A stretch of DNA of 10,874 bases. It comes from Treponema sp. Its GTDB lineage: Bacteria > Spirochaetota > Spirochaetia > Treponematales > Breznakiellaceae. Both the position numbers and the translations under genes were made by a program. The notes under the pieces are model-generated. The model made no database searches, was not told the DNA's origin, and saw only the letters and a program-made list of their open reading frames with translations. Shown here in pieces: positions 5,707 through 10,874 of this stretch (position 1 is the stretch's first letter; each line of letters begins with the position of its first letter). The DNA is taken from NCBI GenBank assembly GCA_031275535.1, contig JAISOR010000286.1, forward strand, positions 1 through 10,874, read 5' to 3'.

Positions 5707-6161
5707 CGGAAATCCCCGGCGCCGTTTCCGGCGTAGCTCCCCGCGGAACGGATCTCATCACAATACTCACAACGGTAGGTTCCCAGCTCCGGGTCTTCCA
5801 AATGAAAGATATGGGGGACATACTTTTCGGTAGAGGTTATGCACCGGGGATTCTTACAGATAAGAATATCCTCCACCCGCCGGGGCAATACGAGTTTTAT
5901 CTTTTCGGTAATCTGCTCATTTTCAATAATGTTCACCGTAATATGGGGATCAATAAGGCCAAGGATATCAAAATTAATAGTGATGGTATTATCAATCTTG
6001 ATGATATCCTTCCTGCCCATCTCATCGGAACTGGCGTTTACCACAAAGGCCACCGTATAGGGCGCCTTGTCGAGGCCCAGCCAGTTAAAAATATGGATCC
6101 CCTGGCCGGCTTTAATATGATCGATGACGATCCCGTTTTTTATTTTCGCGATATTTAACAT
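5703..6161 (-). CDS. pyrI: Aspartate carbamoyltransferase regulatory chain
   Basis: The non-catalytic chain of the class B ATCase holoenzyme; it binds nucleotide effectors (CTP and UTP inhibit, ATP activates in E. coli) and links catalytic trimers through a zinc domain. 152 residues, the family length. The N-terminal allosteric domain has IVIDHI (11-16) with the conserved Asp-His pair and the [11 protein letters not shown] block (48-58). The C-terminal zinc site is complete: C102 and C107 in CKNPRC, and C131 and C134 in CEYC. A short Gly/Ala-rich tail (about 140-152) follows. The start ATG overlaps the end of pyrB by 7 bases and the stop overlaps the pyrC GTG, so the three are one translationally coupled unit and feedback control of ATCase by pyrimidine nucleotides is to be expected. 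Confidence 0.97.
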   Translation of the reverse strand: MLNIAKIKNGIVIDHIKAGQGIHIFNWLGLDKAPYTVAFVVNASSDEMGRKDIIKIDNTITINFDILGLIDPHITVNIIENEQITEKIKLVLPRRVEDILICKNPRCITSTEKYVPHIFHLEDPELGTYRCEYCDEIRSAGSYAGNGAGDFR

Positions 6162-7102
6162 AGGGCCCCTCCCTGCTCCCGGACCACTCCCAGGATCGAC
6201 GCCAGTAAAGCCATTCGGACATACATGCCATACTTGGCCTGTTTAAAATACGCGGCCCGGGGATCGGCGTCCACCTCTACCGCAATCTCGTTTACCCGGG
6301 GAAGGGGATGGAGGATGATCATGTTTTCCCGGGCCAATTCCATCTTTTCCGTGGTAAGGATGTAGCTGTCCTTGAGGCGTATGTAATCCTCCTCATTGAA
6401 AAACCGCTCCCGCTGTACCCTGGTCATGTAGAGGACATCCAGGCCGGCTATGACCTTTTCGAGCTGGCCGGTTTCCGTATAGGAGACCCCCTCCTTTTCA
6501 AGAACCCCCCGGGTAATGTATTCGGGGACCCTGAGTTCCGGCGGGGAGATGAAGATCAGCCTGACCCCGGAATAACGGGCCAGGGCCTTTGCCAGGGAGT
6601 GAACGGTCCGGCCAAACTTGAGGTCCCCGCAGAAACCCACCGTAAGGCCGCTAAAGCTCCCCCGGAGCCGCCGGATGGTAAGCAGGTCCGTCAGTGTCTG
6701 GGTGGGATGATGATGGCCGCCGTCCCCGGCGTTAATCACCGGCACGGAGGAATAGCGGGAGGCCAGCAGCGCGGCCCCCTCCTTGGGATTCCGCATAACC
6801 ACGGCATCGGCGTAACAGGCGGCCATCCGTATCGTGTCCGCCAGGCTTTCCCCCTTGGCCGCGGAACTGGAACCGGGCTCCGCAAAACCCAGGCAGCTTC
6901 CCCCCAGCCGCAGCATGGCCGCCTCAAAACTGAGCCGGGTCCGGGTGCTGGGCTCAAAGAAAAGGGTGGCCAGCACCCTTCCCCGGCAGCTTTCCCGCAG
7001 GTACGGGGCATCCTCCTCGATCCGTTCCGCCAAACGAAAAAGCCAGTCCATCTCTTCAATACTAAAGTTTCCCGGTTCTACGAGATGCCGTCCGGCAAGC
7101 AT
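6155..7102 (-). CDS. pyrB: Aspartate carbamoyltransferase catalytic chain
   Basis: Joins carbamoyl phosphate and aspartate, the committed step of pyrimidine synthesis. 315 residues, normal length. The carbamoyl-phosphate site [12 protein letters not shown] (48-59), the mobile loop lysine in AAKGESL (K83), the HPTQTLTDL block (132-140), and the aspartate-site [10 protein letters not shown] (264-273) are all present. The HPLPR motif and the company of pyrI identify ATCase rather than ornithine carbamoyltransferase. The ATG (7100-7102) has a strong GAGGAGG ribosome site (7107-7113) at tight spacing. An intrinsic terminator lies only about 20 bases upstream of the ATG, between the predicted promoter and the gene, so expression is probably controlled by transcription attenuation. 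Overlaps pyrI by 7 bases. Confidence 0.98.
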   Translation of the reverse strand: MLAGRHLVEPGNFSIEEMDWLFRLAERIEEDAPYLRESCRGRVLATLFFEPSTRTRLSFEAAMLRLGGSCLGFAEPGSSSAAKGESLADTIRMAACYADAVVMRNPKEGAALLASRYSSVPVINAGDGGHHHPTQTLTDLLTIRRLRGSFSGLTVGFCGDLKFGRTVHSLAKALARYSGVRLIFISPPELRVPEYITRGVLEKEGVSYTETGQLEKVIAGLDVLYMTRVQRERFFNEEDYIRLKDSYILTTEKMELARENMIILHPLPRVNEIAVEVDADPRAAYFKQAKYGMYVRMALLASILGVVREQGGALC

Positions 7103-7235
7103 AGGCCCTCCTCAAAAAACAGCAAAAAAAAGGCCGCCCTAAGGCGGCTTTTATAAAACAGAAAAAATACCCCGTCCTGCCGAAAACACGAAACCCATCT
7201 GTCCAAGGCCTACCGGAGCGTCCTTTTAATACCAT
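7062..7235 (-). CDS. Candidate pyrB leader peptide frame (long, 57 codons)
   Basis: ATG at 7233-7235 opens a 57-codon frame through the U-rich tract (reading GYFFCFIK), through the terminator hairpin and the following T-run ([10 protein letters not shown]), ending out of frame 41 bases inside pyrB. The layout and the Phe-rich character recall the E. coli pyrL leader peptide. There is no Shine-Dalgarno, but the predicted transcription start is one base before the ATG. A competing 15-codon frame exists at 7151-7198. Translation is unproven. Confidence 0.35.
   Translation of the reverse strand: MVLKGRSGRPWTDGFRVFGRTGYFFCFIKAALGRPFFCCFLRRAYACRTASRRTGKL
7124..7152 (-). terminator. Intrinsic terminator in the pyrB leader (attenuator)
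   Basis: Minus strand: GCCGCC (7143-7148), a four-base loop, GGCGGC (7133-7138), then C and eight T (7124-7131). A U-rich tract (minus strand of 7154-7170, with a run of six T) lies immediately upstream. The plus strand also has TTTT after the stem, so it may work both ways. It lies between the predicted promoter at 7243-7271 and pyrB. Alternatively it simply ends the bacteriohemerythrin transcript. Confidence 0.85.
7151..7198 (-). CDS. Candidate pyrB leader peptide frame (short, 15 codons)
   Basis: The frame ATG (7196-7198) to TAA (7151-7153) encodes [15 protein letters not shown]. Its stop lies two bases before the terminator stem, so a ribosome terminating there would cover the 5' arm and prevent the hairpin. 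This position suits a ribosome-coupled attenuator, but the ribosome site ahead of it is weak. Confidence 0.35.
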   Translation of the reverse strand: MGFVFSAGRGIFSVL

Positions 7236-7242
7236 GATCTGT

Positions 7243-7271
7243 ATCTTATCAGGCTTTTCTTAAAAGGGCAA
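7243..7271 (-). promoter_or_regulatory. Predicted pyrB-pyrI-pyrC promoter
   Basis: On the minus strand TTGCCC (7266-7271) and TAAGAT (7243-7248) are 17 bases apart; each matches consensus at 4 of 6. The start is predicted near 7236, giving a leader of about 134 bases before pyrB. Confidence 0.45.
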
Positions 7272-7283
7272 TGGGCCAGTAAG

Positions 7284-7745
7284 CTATTCAGCCTTTTGCA
7301 AAAGCTTCTTCTTGTGGAGCGTCCGCTTCTTTAGGTCCTGCAGAAAGGCCCCATATTCTTTATCCGAGGATGTAATATGGGCAAAAAGCTTGTCCCTCAA
7401 ATATTGGACATAGGGACGGAAAGAAGAGGGGGTCCCCGTTTCAAAGGGCCCGGTTTGTGAAACAATACTCTTGAGATATTCCGCGTGTTGTTGTTTATGT
7501 CCCACAAGTCCGGGGTAATCGATAAATCCCAAGAGTTTTTCTTCTGTGGAAAAATGATATTTTATGTAATTCACGATGTTATGAATGCCCCGTTCAAAAA
7601 ATTCCCGGGCGGATTTTTCGTCCCTTTGAAAACAGCCTTCATAAAAAGTATTGATCATCGAAAACAATTCACGATGCTGTTCGTCAATCAAATTAATACC
7701 TACCGAATAGGAATTACTCCATTTGTTAATATGTTTATCTTCCAT
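7284..7745 (-). CDS. Bacteriohemerythrin
   Basis: A 153-residue single-domain hemerythrin-like protein, expected to bind O2 reversibly at a non-haem diiron site in the cytoplasm, for oxygen sensing, storage or detoxification. All seven ligands are visible with family spacing: H24 (VGINLIDEQH), H64 and E68 (YHFSTEE), H83 and H87 (HKQQH), H123 and D128 (AHITSSD). The C-terminus is Lys-rich. No membrane or signalling domain is attached. An ATG further upstream at 7778 is in frame, but it overlaps the predicted -10 box TATAAT (7777-7782), so the transcript would begin after it; the chosen ATG (7743-7745) has GGGAG upstream. It stands alone between sua5 and the pyr operon. In an anaerobic or microaerophilic host, oxygen protection is a reasonable inference. 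Confidence 0.93.
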   Translation of the reverse strand: MEDKHINKWSNSYSVGINLIDEQHRELFSMINTFYEGCFQRDEKSAREFFERGIHNIVNYIKYHFSTEEKLLGFIDYPGLVGHKQQHAEYLKSIVSQTGPFETGTPSSFRPYVQYLRDKLFAHITSSDKEYGAFLQDLKKRTLHKKKLLQKAE

Positions 7746-7776
7746 AAAAAACGACTCCCATAAGATTCTTACTCTC

Positions 7777-7806
7777 ATTATAGGAGGGAAGGAGGGATGT
7801 GCTTAA
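7777..7806 (-). promoter_or_regulatory. Promoter of the bacteriohemerythrin gene
   Basis: A perfect TATAAT (7777-7782, minus strand) follows an almost pure pyrimidine tract of about 16 bases; the best -35, TTAAGC (7801-7806), is weak with an 18-base spacer. The start is predicted near 7770. This rules out the ATG at 7778 and supports the one at 7745. Confidence 0.55.
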
Positions 7807-7832
7807 AAGCATGTTTTTAAAATATGGGCTTT

Positions 7833-8870
7833 TTAAAGATGATCTGTAATTTTTCCCGCCGCGGCCCTGGAAAGCCGATCATTGATGGCCAGGCCCAGGC
7901 CCTGGGGAGGGGCCCTTTCTGCCCGTATACGGGAGGCCCCCAGGCGATCCAGTTCATGGAGCAGATCGAAAAGATTCGCCGCCGCCGTCCGGAGATCCCC
8001 CGTTTCCGAAAGGGTCCAAACCTGGGCCGGGGGGACCGGAATCCCCTGCTCCCGGCGGGCTGCAATCCAGGCCTTGCGGGAACCGGGGGCAAAGAAGAGA
8101 TAAACCCCGGAGGGATCATAGTCCAGGGCGATCATTTCTTCGGGGCTGTGGAGGCTCAGGACGGTCCGGGGTGCATAGTGGCTCTTAAGCTGCCCCGGCG
8201 CCGTAGGGGCCCCCGAATCCCGGCCCGGCAAATCGACGGGGCCAATGAGGGCCTCAATCGTCTCCCGGGGAAGGCCGCCGGGGCGGAGTATCCGGGGCCT
8301 TTCCCCGGAAAGATCCAAAACCGTGGATTCCACCCCCACCGGGCTGCGCCCCCCGTCCAGGATAAAATCGACCCGTTCCCCCAACTGGTCCCGGACATGT
8401 TCCGCCCTGGTGGGGCTCAGGTAGCCGAAGGGATTGGCGCTGGGCGCGGCGATGGTCCCCGAGGAAAGGCGGATGAGCTTTTGGGCCACCGGATGATCCG
8501 GGAAACGGACCGCCACGGTGGGCAGCCCGCTGGTGGCAATATCCGGGACCCCGGGCCTTTTAGGCAGGATCAGGGTCAGCGGGCCGGGCCACAGGCGGCC
8601 GCAGAGGAGTTCAACCCTGGCCCGGGCGGTCCCGGCCAGGGAAGAAAGGTCCGCCAGCCGGTCAAGGCCGGCCATATCGGCGATATGGATTATCAGGGGA
8701 TCAAAACGGGGCCGGCCTTTGGCCTCAAAAACCCTAACCAGTGCGGGAATCGTAAAACCCTCCGCCCCAAGGCCATAGACCGTCTCTGTGGGAAAGGCAA
8801 CCAGCAGCCCCGCGTCCAGGGCCTCCGCGGCCCGGCGTATATGGGCCTCCGTAGGGGAAAGGATCTCCAT
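7833..8870 (-). CDS. sua5: L-threonylcarbamoyladenylate synthase, Sua5/TsaC2 type
   Basis: Makes threonylcarbamoyl-AMP from threonine, bicarbonate and ATP, the donor for the t6A modification of tRNAs that read ANN codons. 345 residues, the two-domain Sua5 form rather than the single-domain TsaC. The YrdC domain (about 8-205) has PTETVYGLGA (27-36), KGRPRFDPL (51-59), PSAN (143-146) and GVESTVLDL (179-187). The linker APGQLKSHYAPRT (224-236) closes the active site, and the Sua5 domain (about 235-345) ends with ANLFDLLHELD (298-308) and GLGLAINDRLSRAA (324-337). The start ATG (8868-8870) lies 8 bases after the stop of the YgjV-like gene; AGGGG upstream is distant, so translation is probably coupled. 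No clear strong terminator follows. Confidence 0.96.
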   Translation of the reverse strand: MEILSPTEAHIRRAAEALDAGLLVAFPTETVYGLGAEGFTIPALVRVFEAKGRPRFDPLIIHIADMAGLDRLADLSSLAGTARARVELLCGRLWPGPLTLILPKRPGVPDIATSGLPTVAVRFPDHPVAQKLIRLSSGTIAAPSANPFGYLSPTRAEHVRDQLGERVDFILDGGRSPVGVESTVLDLSGERPRILRPGGLPRETIEALIGPVDLPGRDSGAPTAPGQLKSHYAPRTVLSLHSPEEMIALDYDPSGVYLFFAPGSRKAWIAARREQGIPVPPAQVWTLSETGDLRTAAANLFDLLHELDRLGASRIRAERAPPQGLGLAINDRLSRAAAGKITDHL

Positions 8871-8878
8871 GGGAGAAG

Positions 8879-9535
8879 CTAAATTCCCCTTTGAAACAGT
8901 ACGGCCCCGCCGGTTTTGCCGGTTTCCGCAAAACCCATGCGGCGAAGGTACTTTACATGGGCGGGAACTTCCGCGGCGGCGGTGAAAACAGCGCCGGGAA
9001 CGGCAATCCGGGCGCTGACGGTTTCAAAGAAGAATCTGGCGTTTTTTAAATCCCGGTACGCGGGAATCGCATAATCCAGGAGGATGGCTATTTCATCCCC
9101 CGGCCCCCGCCGGAAGGCTACCAGGGAGACCGGCAGGGTTTCCCGCAGGATAAAACAGCACTCCGCCCCCGCCAGGGTCCCCGTTTCGGGGTTGGGATCA
9201 AAGGAGGGGAAAAAACGGGAAATATCTTCCCTGTGGAATAAAATAAAACGCCGGACATACTCATCCGAAAGGGGATTTACAAAGAGGACATCGAAGGTTT
9301 CGGGTTTCCGGGAATCCTGCCGAAGTTTGATCAAGTAGTAGATGTTGATCCCCACGGTGAATATATTGAGCAGGATGACCGGCAGGGAACGGATGCAGAT
9401 CCCATAAACGGCAAAGGTAAAGGACCCCGTCAGGTTCAGGACCCGCAGCCATTTAATGTTTTTCATGGTAATACTTACCGCGACCAGGACCGAGGCAAAA
9501 ATACCAAACCATTCAATAAACAAAGACCAGTCCAT
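8879..9535 (-). CDS. YgjV-like membrane protein with C-terminal GNAT-like domain
   Basis: 218 residues. The first 75 carry three hydrophobic segments (about 6-24, 31-48 and 51-70) with intervening TMKNIKWLR and ending in YYLIKLRQD. This pattern resembles the small YgjV (Imp-YgjV) inner-membrane family, of unknown function, with some likeness to PnuC-type half transporters. The C-terminal part (about 80-218) is soluble and looks like a diverged GNAT acetyltransferase: FILRETLPVSLVAFR, then EIAILLDYAIPAYRDLKNARFFFE, and a final YLRRMGFAETG. The acetyl-CoA pyrophosphate loop (Q/RxxGxG/A) is not clearly preserved, so activity is doubtful. A strong GGAGGAGG ribosome site lies 5 bases before the ATG and directly after the corA stop (13 bases between genes), so it is cotranscribed with corA and sua5. 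Its role is unknown. Confidence 0.85.
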   Translation of the reverse strand: MDWSLFIEWFGIFASVLVAVSITMKNIKWLRVLNLTGSFTFAVYGICIRSLPVILLNIFTVGINIYYLIKLRQDSRKPETFDVLFVNPLSDEYVRRFILFHREDISRFFPSFDPNPETGTLAGAECCFILRETLPVSLVAFRRGPGDEIAILLDYAIPAYRDLKNARFFFETVSARIAVPGAVFTAAAEVPAHVKYLRRMGFAETGKTGGAVLFQRGI

Positions 9536-9548
9536 CTGAACCTCCTCC

Positions 9549-10604
9549 TTAAATCCAATGGCGGCGCTTAAAAAAGATCAGCATCCCAATACCAATCGCC
9601 GCCATAATGCCCCAGACAATAGGGTAGGCATGGGGATAGTTAAGCTCCGGCATGTGGGGAAAATTCATGCCGTATACCCCCACAATAAAGGTAAGGGGGA
9701 TAAACAGGGTAGAGATGATGGTTAAGACCTTCATGATCTTATTCATCCGGTTGGAAACGGTGGAAAGGTTTACTTCCATTATTCCGGCAATAAGCTCCCG
9801 GTAGTTTTCCACGGTTTCCACGGCCTGGATCACATTATCATGGAGGTCCTTAATAAAGGGCCCCAGCTCGCCGCTTAAAAAAGACGATTCCGACCGGGCC
9901 AGGCTGGCCAGGCTTTCCCTAAGGGGCCAGATAACCCGCCGGACCCGGTGGAGGCGCTGTTTGACCTTTTGGATATCCGCCATAAAGGCCGTATCTTCTT
10001 CGTTCATGGCCCGGTCCTCAAACTGCTCTATCCCCGCGCCCAGCGCGTCCAGGGCCAGAAAGTACTCGTCCACCACCGCATCCATGATGACATAGGCCAG
10101 ATAATCGGCGCCCAGCCTGCGGATCCGTCCCATGTTATCCAGAATCCTCCGCCGGATGCCGTCAAAGGTATCGCCGGGAACTTCCTGAAAGGAGATCACC
10201 GTATCGCCGGTCAAAATCAGGCTTATCTGATCAAACACCATGGGGCCCTCGTTTTGGGGGCTTATTTCCTTGAGGGTAATAAACAGATAGTCGTCAAATT
10301 CCTCAACCTTGGGCCGGTGTTCCGTATTCAGGATATCCTCGATGGTGAGGGGATGGATCTTGTAAACCGCCGCCAAGCGGCTTATGGCATTACTGTCCTT
10401 AAGGCCGTATATGTTTATCCAGCTGATCCCCGACGGATTACGGTACTCCAGCAATTCATCCACCGTCCCGGCGGACTTAACCCAGGCGCCTATGGGATCA
10501 TAGCCTATAATCGACAGGGCCATATCCGCGGGGACCCGATCTCCCACATACACGGCGCTTCCCGGCGGCATTCCTATATCTGACCGTTCAAATTTCGTGG
10601 TCAT
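9549..10604 (-). CDS. corA: CorA-family magnesium/cobalt transporter
   Basis: A pentameric inner-membrane channel for Mg2+ (also Co2+ and Ni2+). 351 residues, standard for the Thermotoga-like CorA group. The cytoplasmic funnel domain includes the conserved HPLTIEDILNTEHRPK (84-99) and a long helical stalk with many charged residues (about 180-290). Two C-terminal membrane helices follow (about 292-311 and 326-344). The selectivity motif YGMNF is at 311-315, with MPEL after it, and the protein ends in a basic KRRHWI tail. No Shine-Dalgarno precedes the ATG, but a promoter with 17-base spacing puts the transcription start on the ATG itself, so the message appears leaderless. First gene of the set corA, ygjV-like, sua5. 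No Mg2+ riboswitch fits between promoter and start. Confidence 0.96.
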   Translation of the reverse strand: MTTKFERSDIGMPPGSAVYVGDRVPADMALSIIGYDPIGAWVKSAGTVDELLEYRNPSGISWINIYGLKDSNAISRLAAVYKIHPLTIEDILNTEHRPKVEEFDDYLFITLKEISPQNEGPMVFDQISLILTGDTVISFQEVPGDTFDGIRRRILDNMGRIRRLGADYLAYVIMDAVVDEYFLALDALGAGIEQFEDRAMNEEDTAFMADIQKVKQRLHRVRRVIWPLRESLASLARSESSFLSGELGPFIKDLHDNVIQAVETVENYRELIAGIMEVNLSTVSNRMNKIMKVLTIISTLFIPLTFIVGVYGMNFPHMPELNYPHAYPIVWGIMAAIGIGMLIFFKRRHWI

Positions 10605-10610
10605 GGGGTA

Positions 10611-10639
10611 ATAATACTATGAAACAAAGCTCTTGTCAG
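10611..10639 (-). promoter_or_regulatory. corA promoter predicting a leaderless mRNA
   Basis: On the minus strand CTGACA (10634-10639) and TATTAT (10611-10616) are 17 bases apart; each hexamer matches consensus at 5 of 6. The predicted start is 10604, the A of the corA ATG. Confidence 0.65.
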
Positions 10640-10667
10640 CAGGACGCAGCAATCCCACATATGAACG

Positions 10668-10760
10668 AAAAAATGGCCCGGGCAGAATATCTAAAAGCGG
10701 CCACGCTTGCCCCTGCGGGGCTTCGGTCAAGTGTCCGCTTTTAGATAACCCGCCCGGGCC
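10668..10760 (-). terminator. Long two-part hairpin followed by a U-run
   Basis: Outer arms GGCCCGGGC (10675-10683) and GCCCGGGCC (10752-10760) pair perfectly. Inner arms ATCTAAAAGCGG (10689-10700) and CCGCTTTTAGAT (10735-10746) also pair perfectly and continue with CAC and TTG pairs around a GCCCC-TGC-GGGGC top. On the minus strand an A and then six T (10668-10673) follow the outer arm. It would end a minus-strand transcript entering from the right. At about 86 bases it is far longer than a usual terminator and might be a stable small RNA or the 3' end of one. Confidence 0.65.
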
Positions 10761-10808
10761 GTTGTATCTTTCTCCAATGGTGGAATTACTGCTTTTTAAG
10801 ATGGTCCT

Positions 10809-10874
10809 TTATGGTAAAAAACGATGAAACAAGCTTAGTACCCATACGAAAAAAGGAAGATCAAAGGGTTGTTT
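10809..10874 (-). CDS. Possible C-terminal end of a gene off the right edge
   Basis: A minus-strand frame is open from the edge to TAA at 10809-10811, giving 21 residues ending in FHRFLP and rich in hydrophobic and aromatic residues, as in the end of a membrane protein. It stops about 49 bases before the long terminator, which is the expected layout. Other minus frames stop within 13 codons or fewer, so the evidence is weak. Confidence 0.25.
   Translation of the reverse strand, partial: KQPFDLPFFVWVLSLFHRFLP

Noticed and set aside
7103..7242. PyrR-binding attenuator as in Bacillus
   Set aside because: No PyrR anti-antiterminator loop sequence was recognised, and the layout fits ribosome-coupled attenuation better.
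7746..7778. Upstream start of the bacteriohemerythrin at 7778
   Set aside because: This ATG overlaps the TATAAT -10 box, so it would not be in the transcript.
10675..10760. Integron attC site
   Set aside because: One arm shows GTTATCT next to the inner repeat, but the opposite arm reads AGATATT rather than the required AAC-ending core, and no integrase or cassette is present.
10605..10760. Mg2+ (M-box) riboswitch upstream of corA
   Set aside because: The predicted promoter lies downstream of the hairpin and the transcript appears leaderless, so no riboswitch would be in the corA mRNA; M-box conserved sequences were not seen.
10785..10827. Short plus-strand frame near the right edge
   Set aside because: It has no recognisable family, no clear ribosome site and lies beside a minus-strand terminator.

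Overview
The window reads as a chromosomal housekeeping segment from a GC-rich bacterium. The gene content, an ATCase with both PyrB and PyrI, a spirochaete-like partial protein at the left edge and a DUF3782-like coiled-coil nuclease, suggest a spirochaete close to the Treponema of insect guts. That assignment rests on recall of such proteins and was not tested by a search. Almost every gene lies on the minus strand, so transcription runs from right to left.

Right part (10874 to 7284, minus strand): the possible tail of a gene off the edge ends before a long hairpin terminator. Next comes a tightly packed set: a CorA-type metal transporter, a YgjV-like membrane protein with a GNAT-like tail, and Sua5/TsaC2, which makes the threonylcarbamoyl-adenylate for tRNA t6A. 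A small bacteriohemerythrin with all its diiron ligands follows and has its own promoter.

Middle (7271 to 701): de novo pyrimidine synthesis in two blocks. pyrB-pyrI-pyrC overlap by 7 and 4 bases. pyrF-pyrK-pyrD overlap by 1 and 8 bases and have a separate promoter. Together they supply ATCase (catalytic and regulatory chains), dihydroorotase, NAD-linked dihydroorotate dehydrogenase (PyrD with PyrK) and OMP decarboxylase. Only orotate phosphoribosyltransferase (pyrE) is missing, and the carbamoyl-phosphate synthetase genes lie elsewhere. A predicted PD-(D/E)XK nuclease gene with a heptad-repeat coiled coil sits on the plus strand between the blocks. The pyrB leader carries a promoter, short reading frames across a U-rich tract and an intrinsic terminator just before the pyrB ribosome site. 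This is the architecture of the enterobacterial pyrBI UTP-sensing attenuator and is the most interesting regulatory signal here.

Left part (701 to 1): the 4.5S SRP RNA gene has its own promoter and U-tract terminator. A roughly 260-base stretch with strong inverted repeats and a purine-rich repeat also present upstream of pyrF comes next. The 5' part of a conserved protein, driven by a near-consensus promoter, ends at the left edge.

Cross-cutting observation: for corA, the left-edge gene and the longer pyrB leader frame, the promoter predicts transcription starting 0 to 4 bases before the ATG, and there is no convincing Shine-Dalgarno. Leaderless messages are therefore likely for some genes here.
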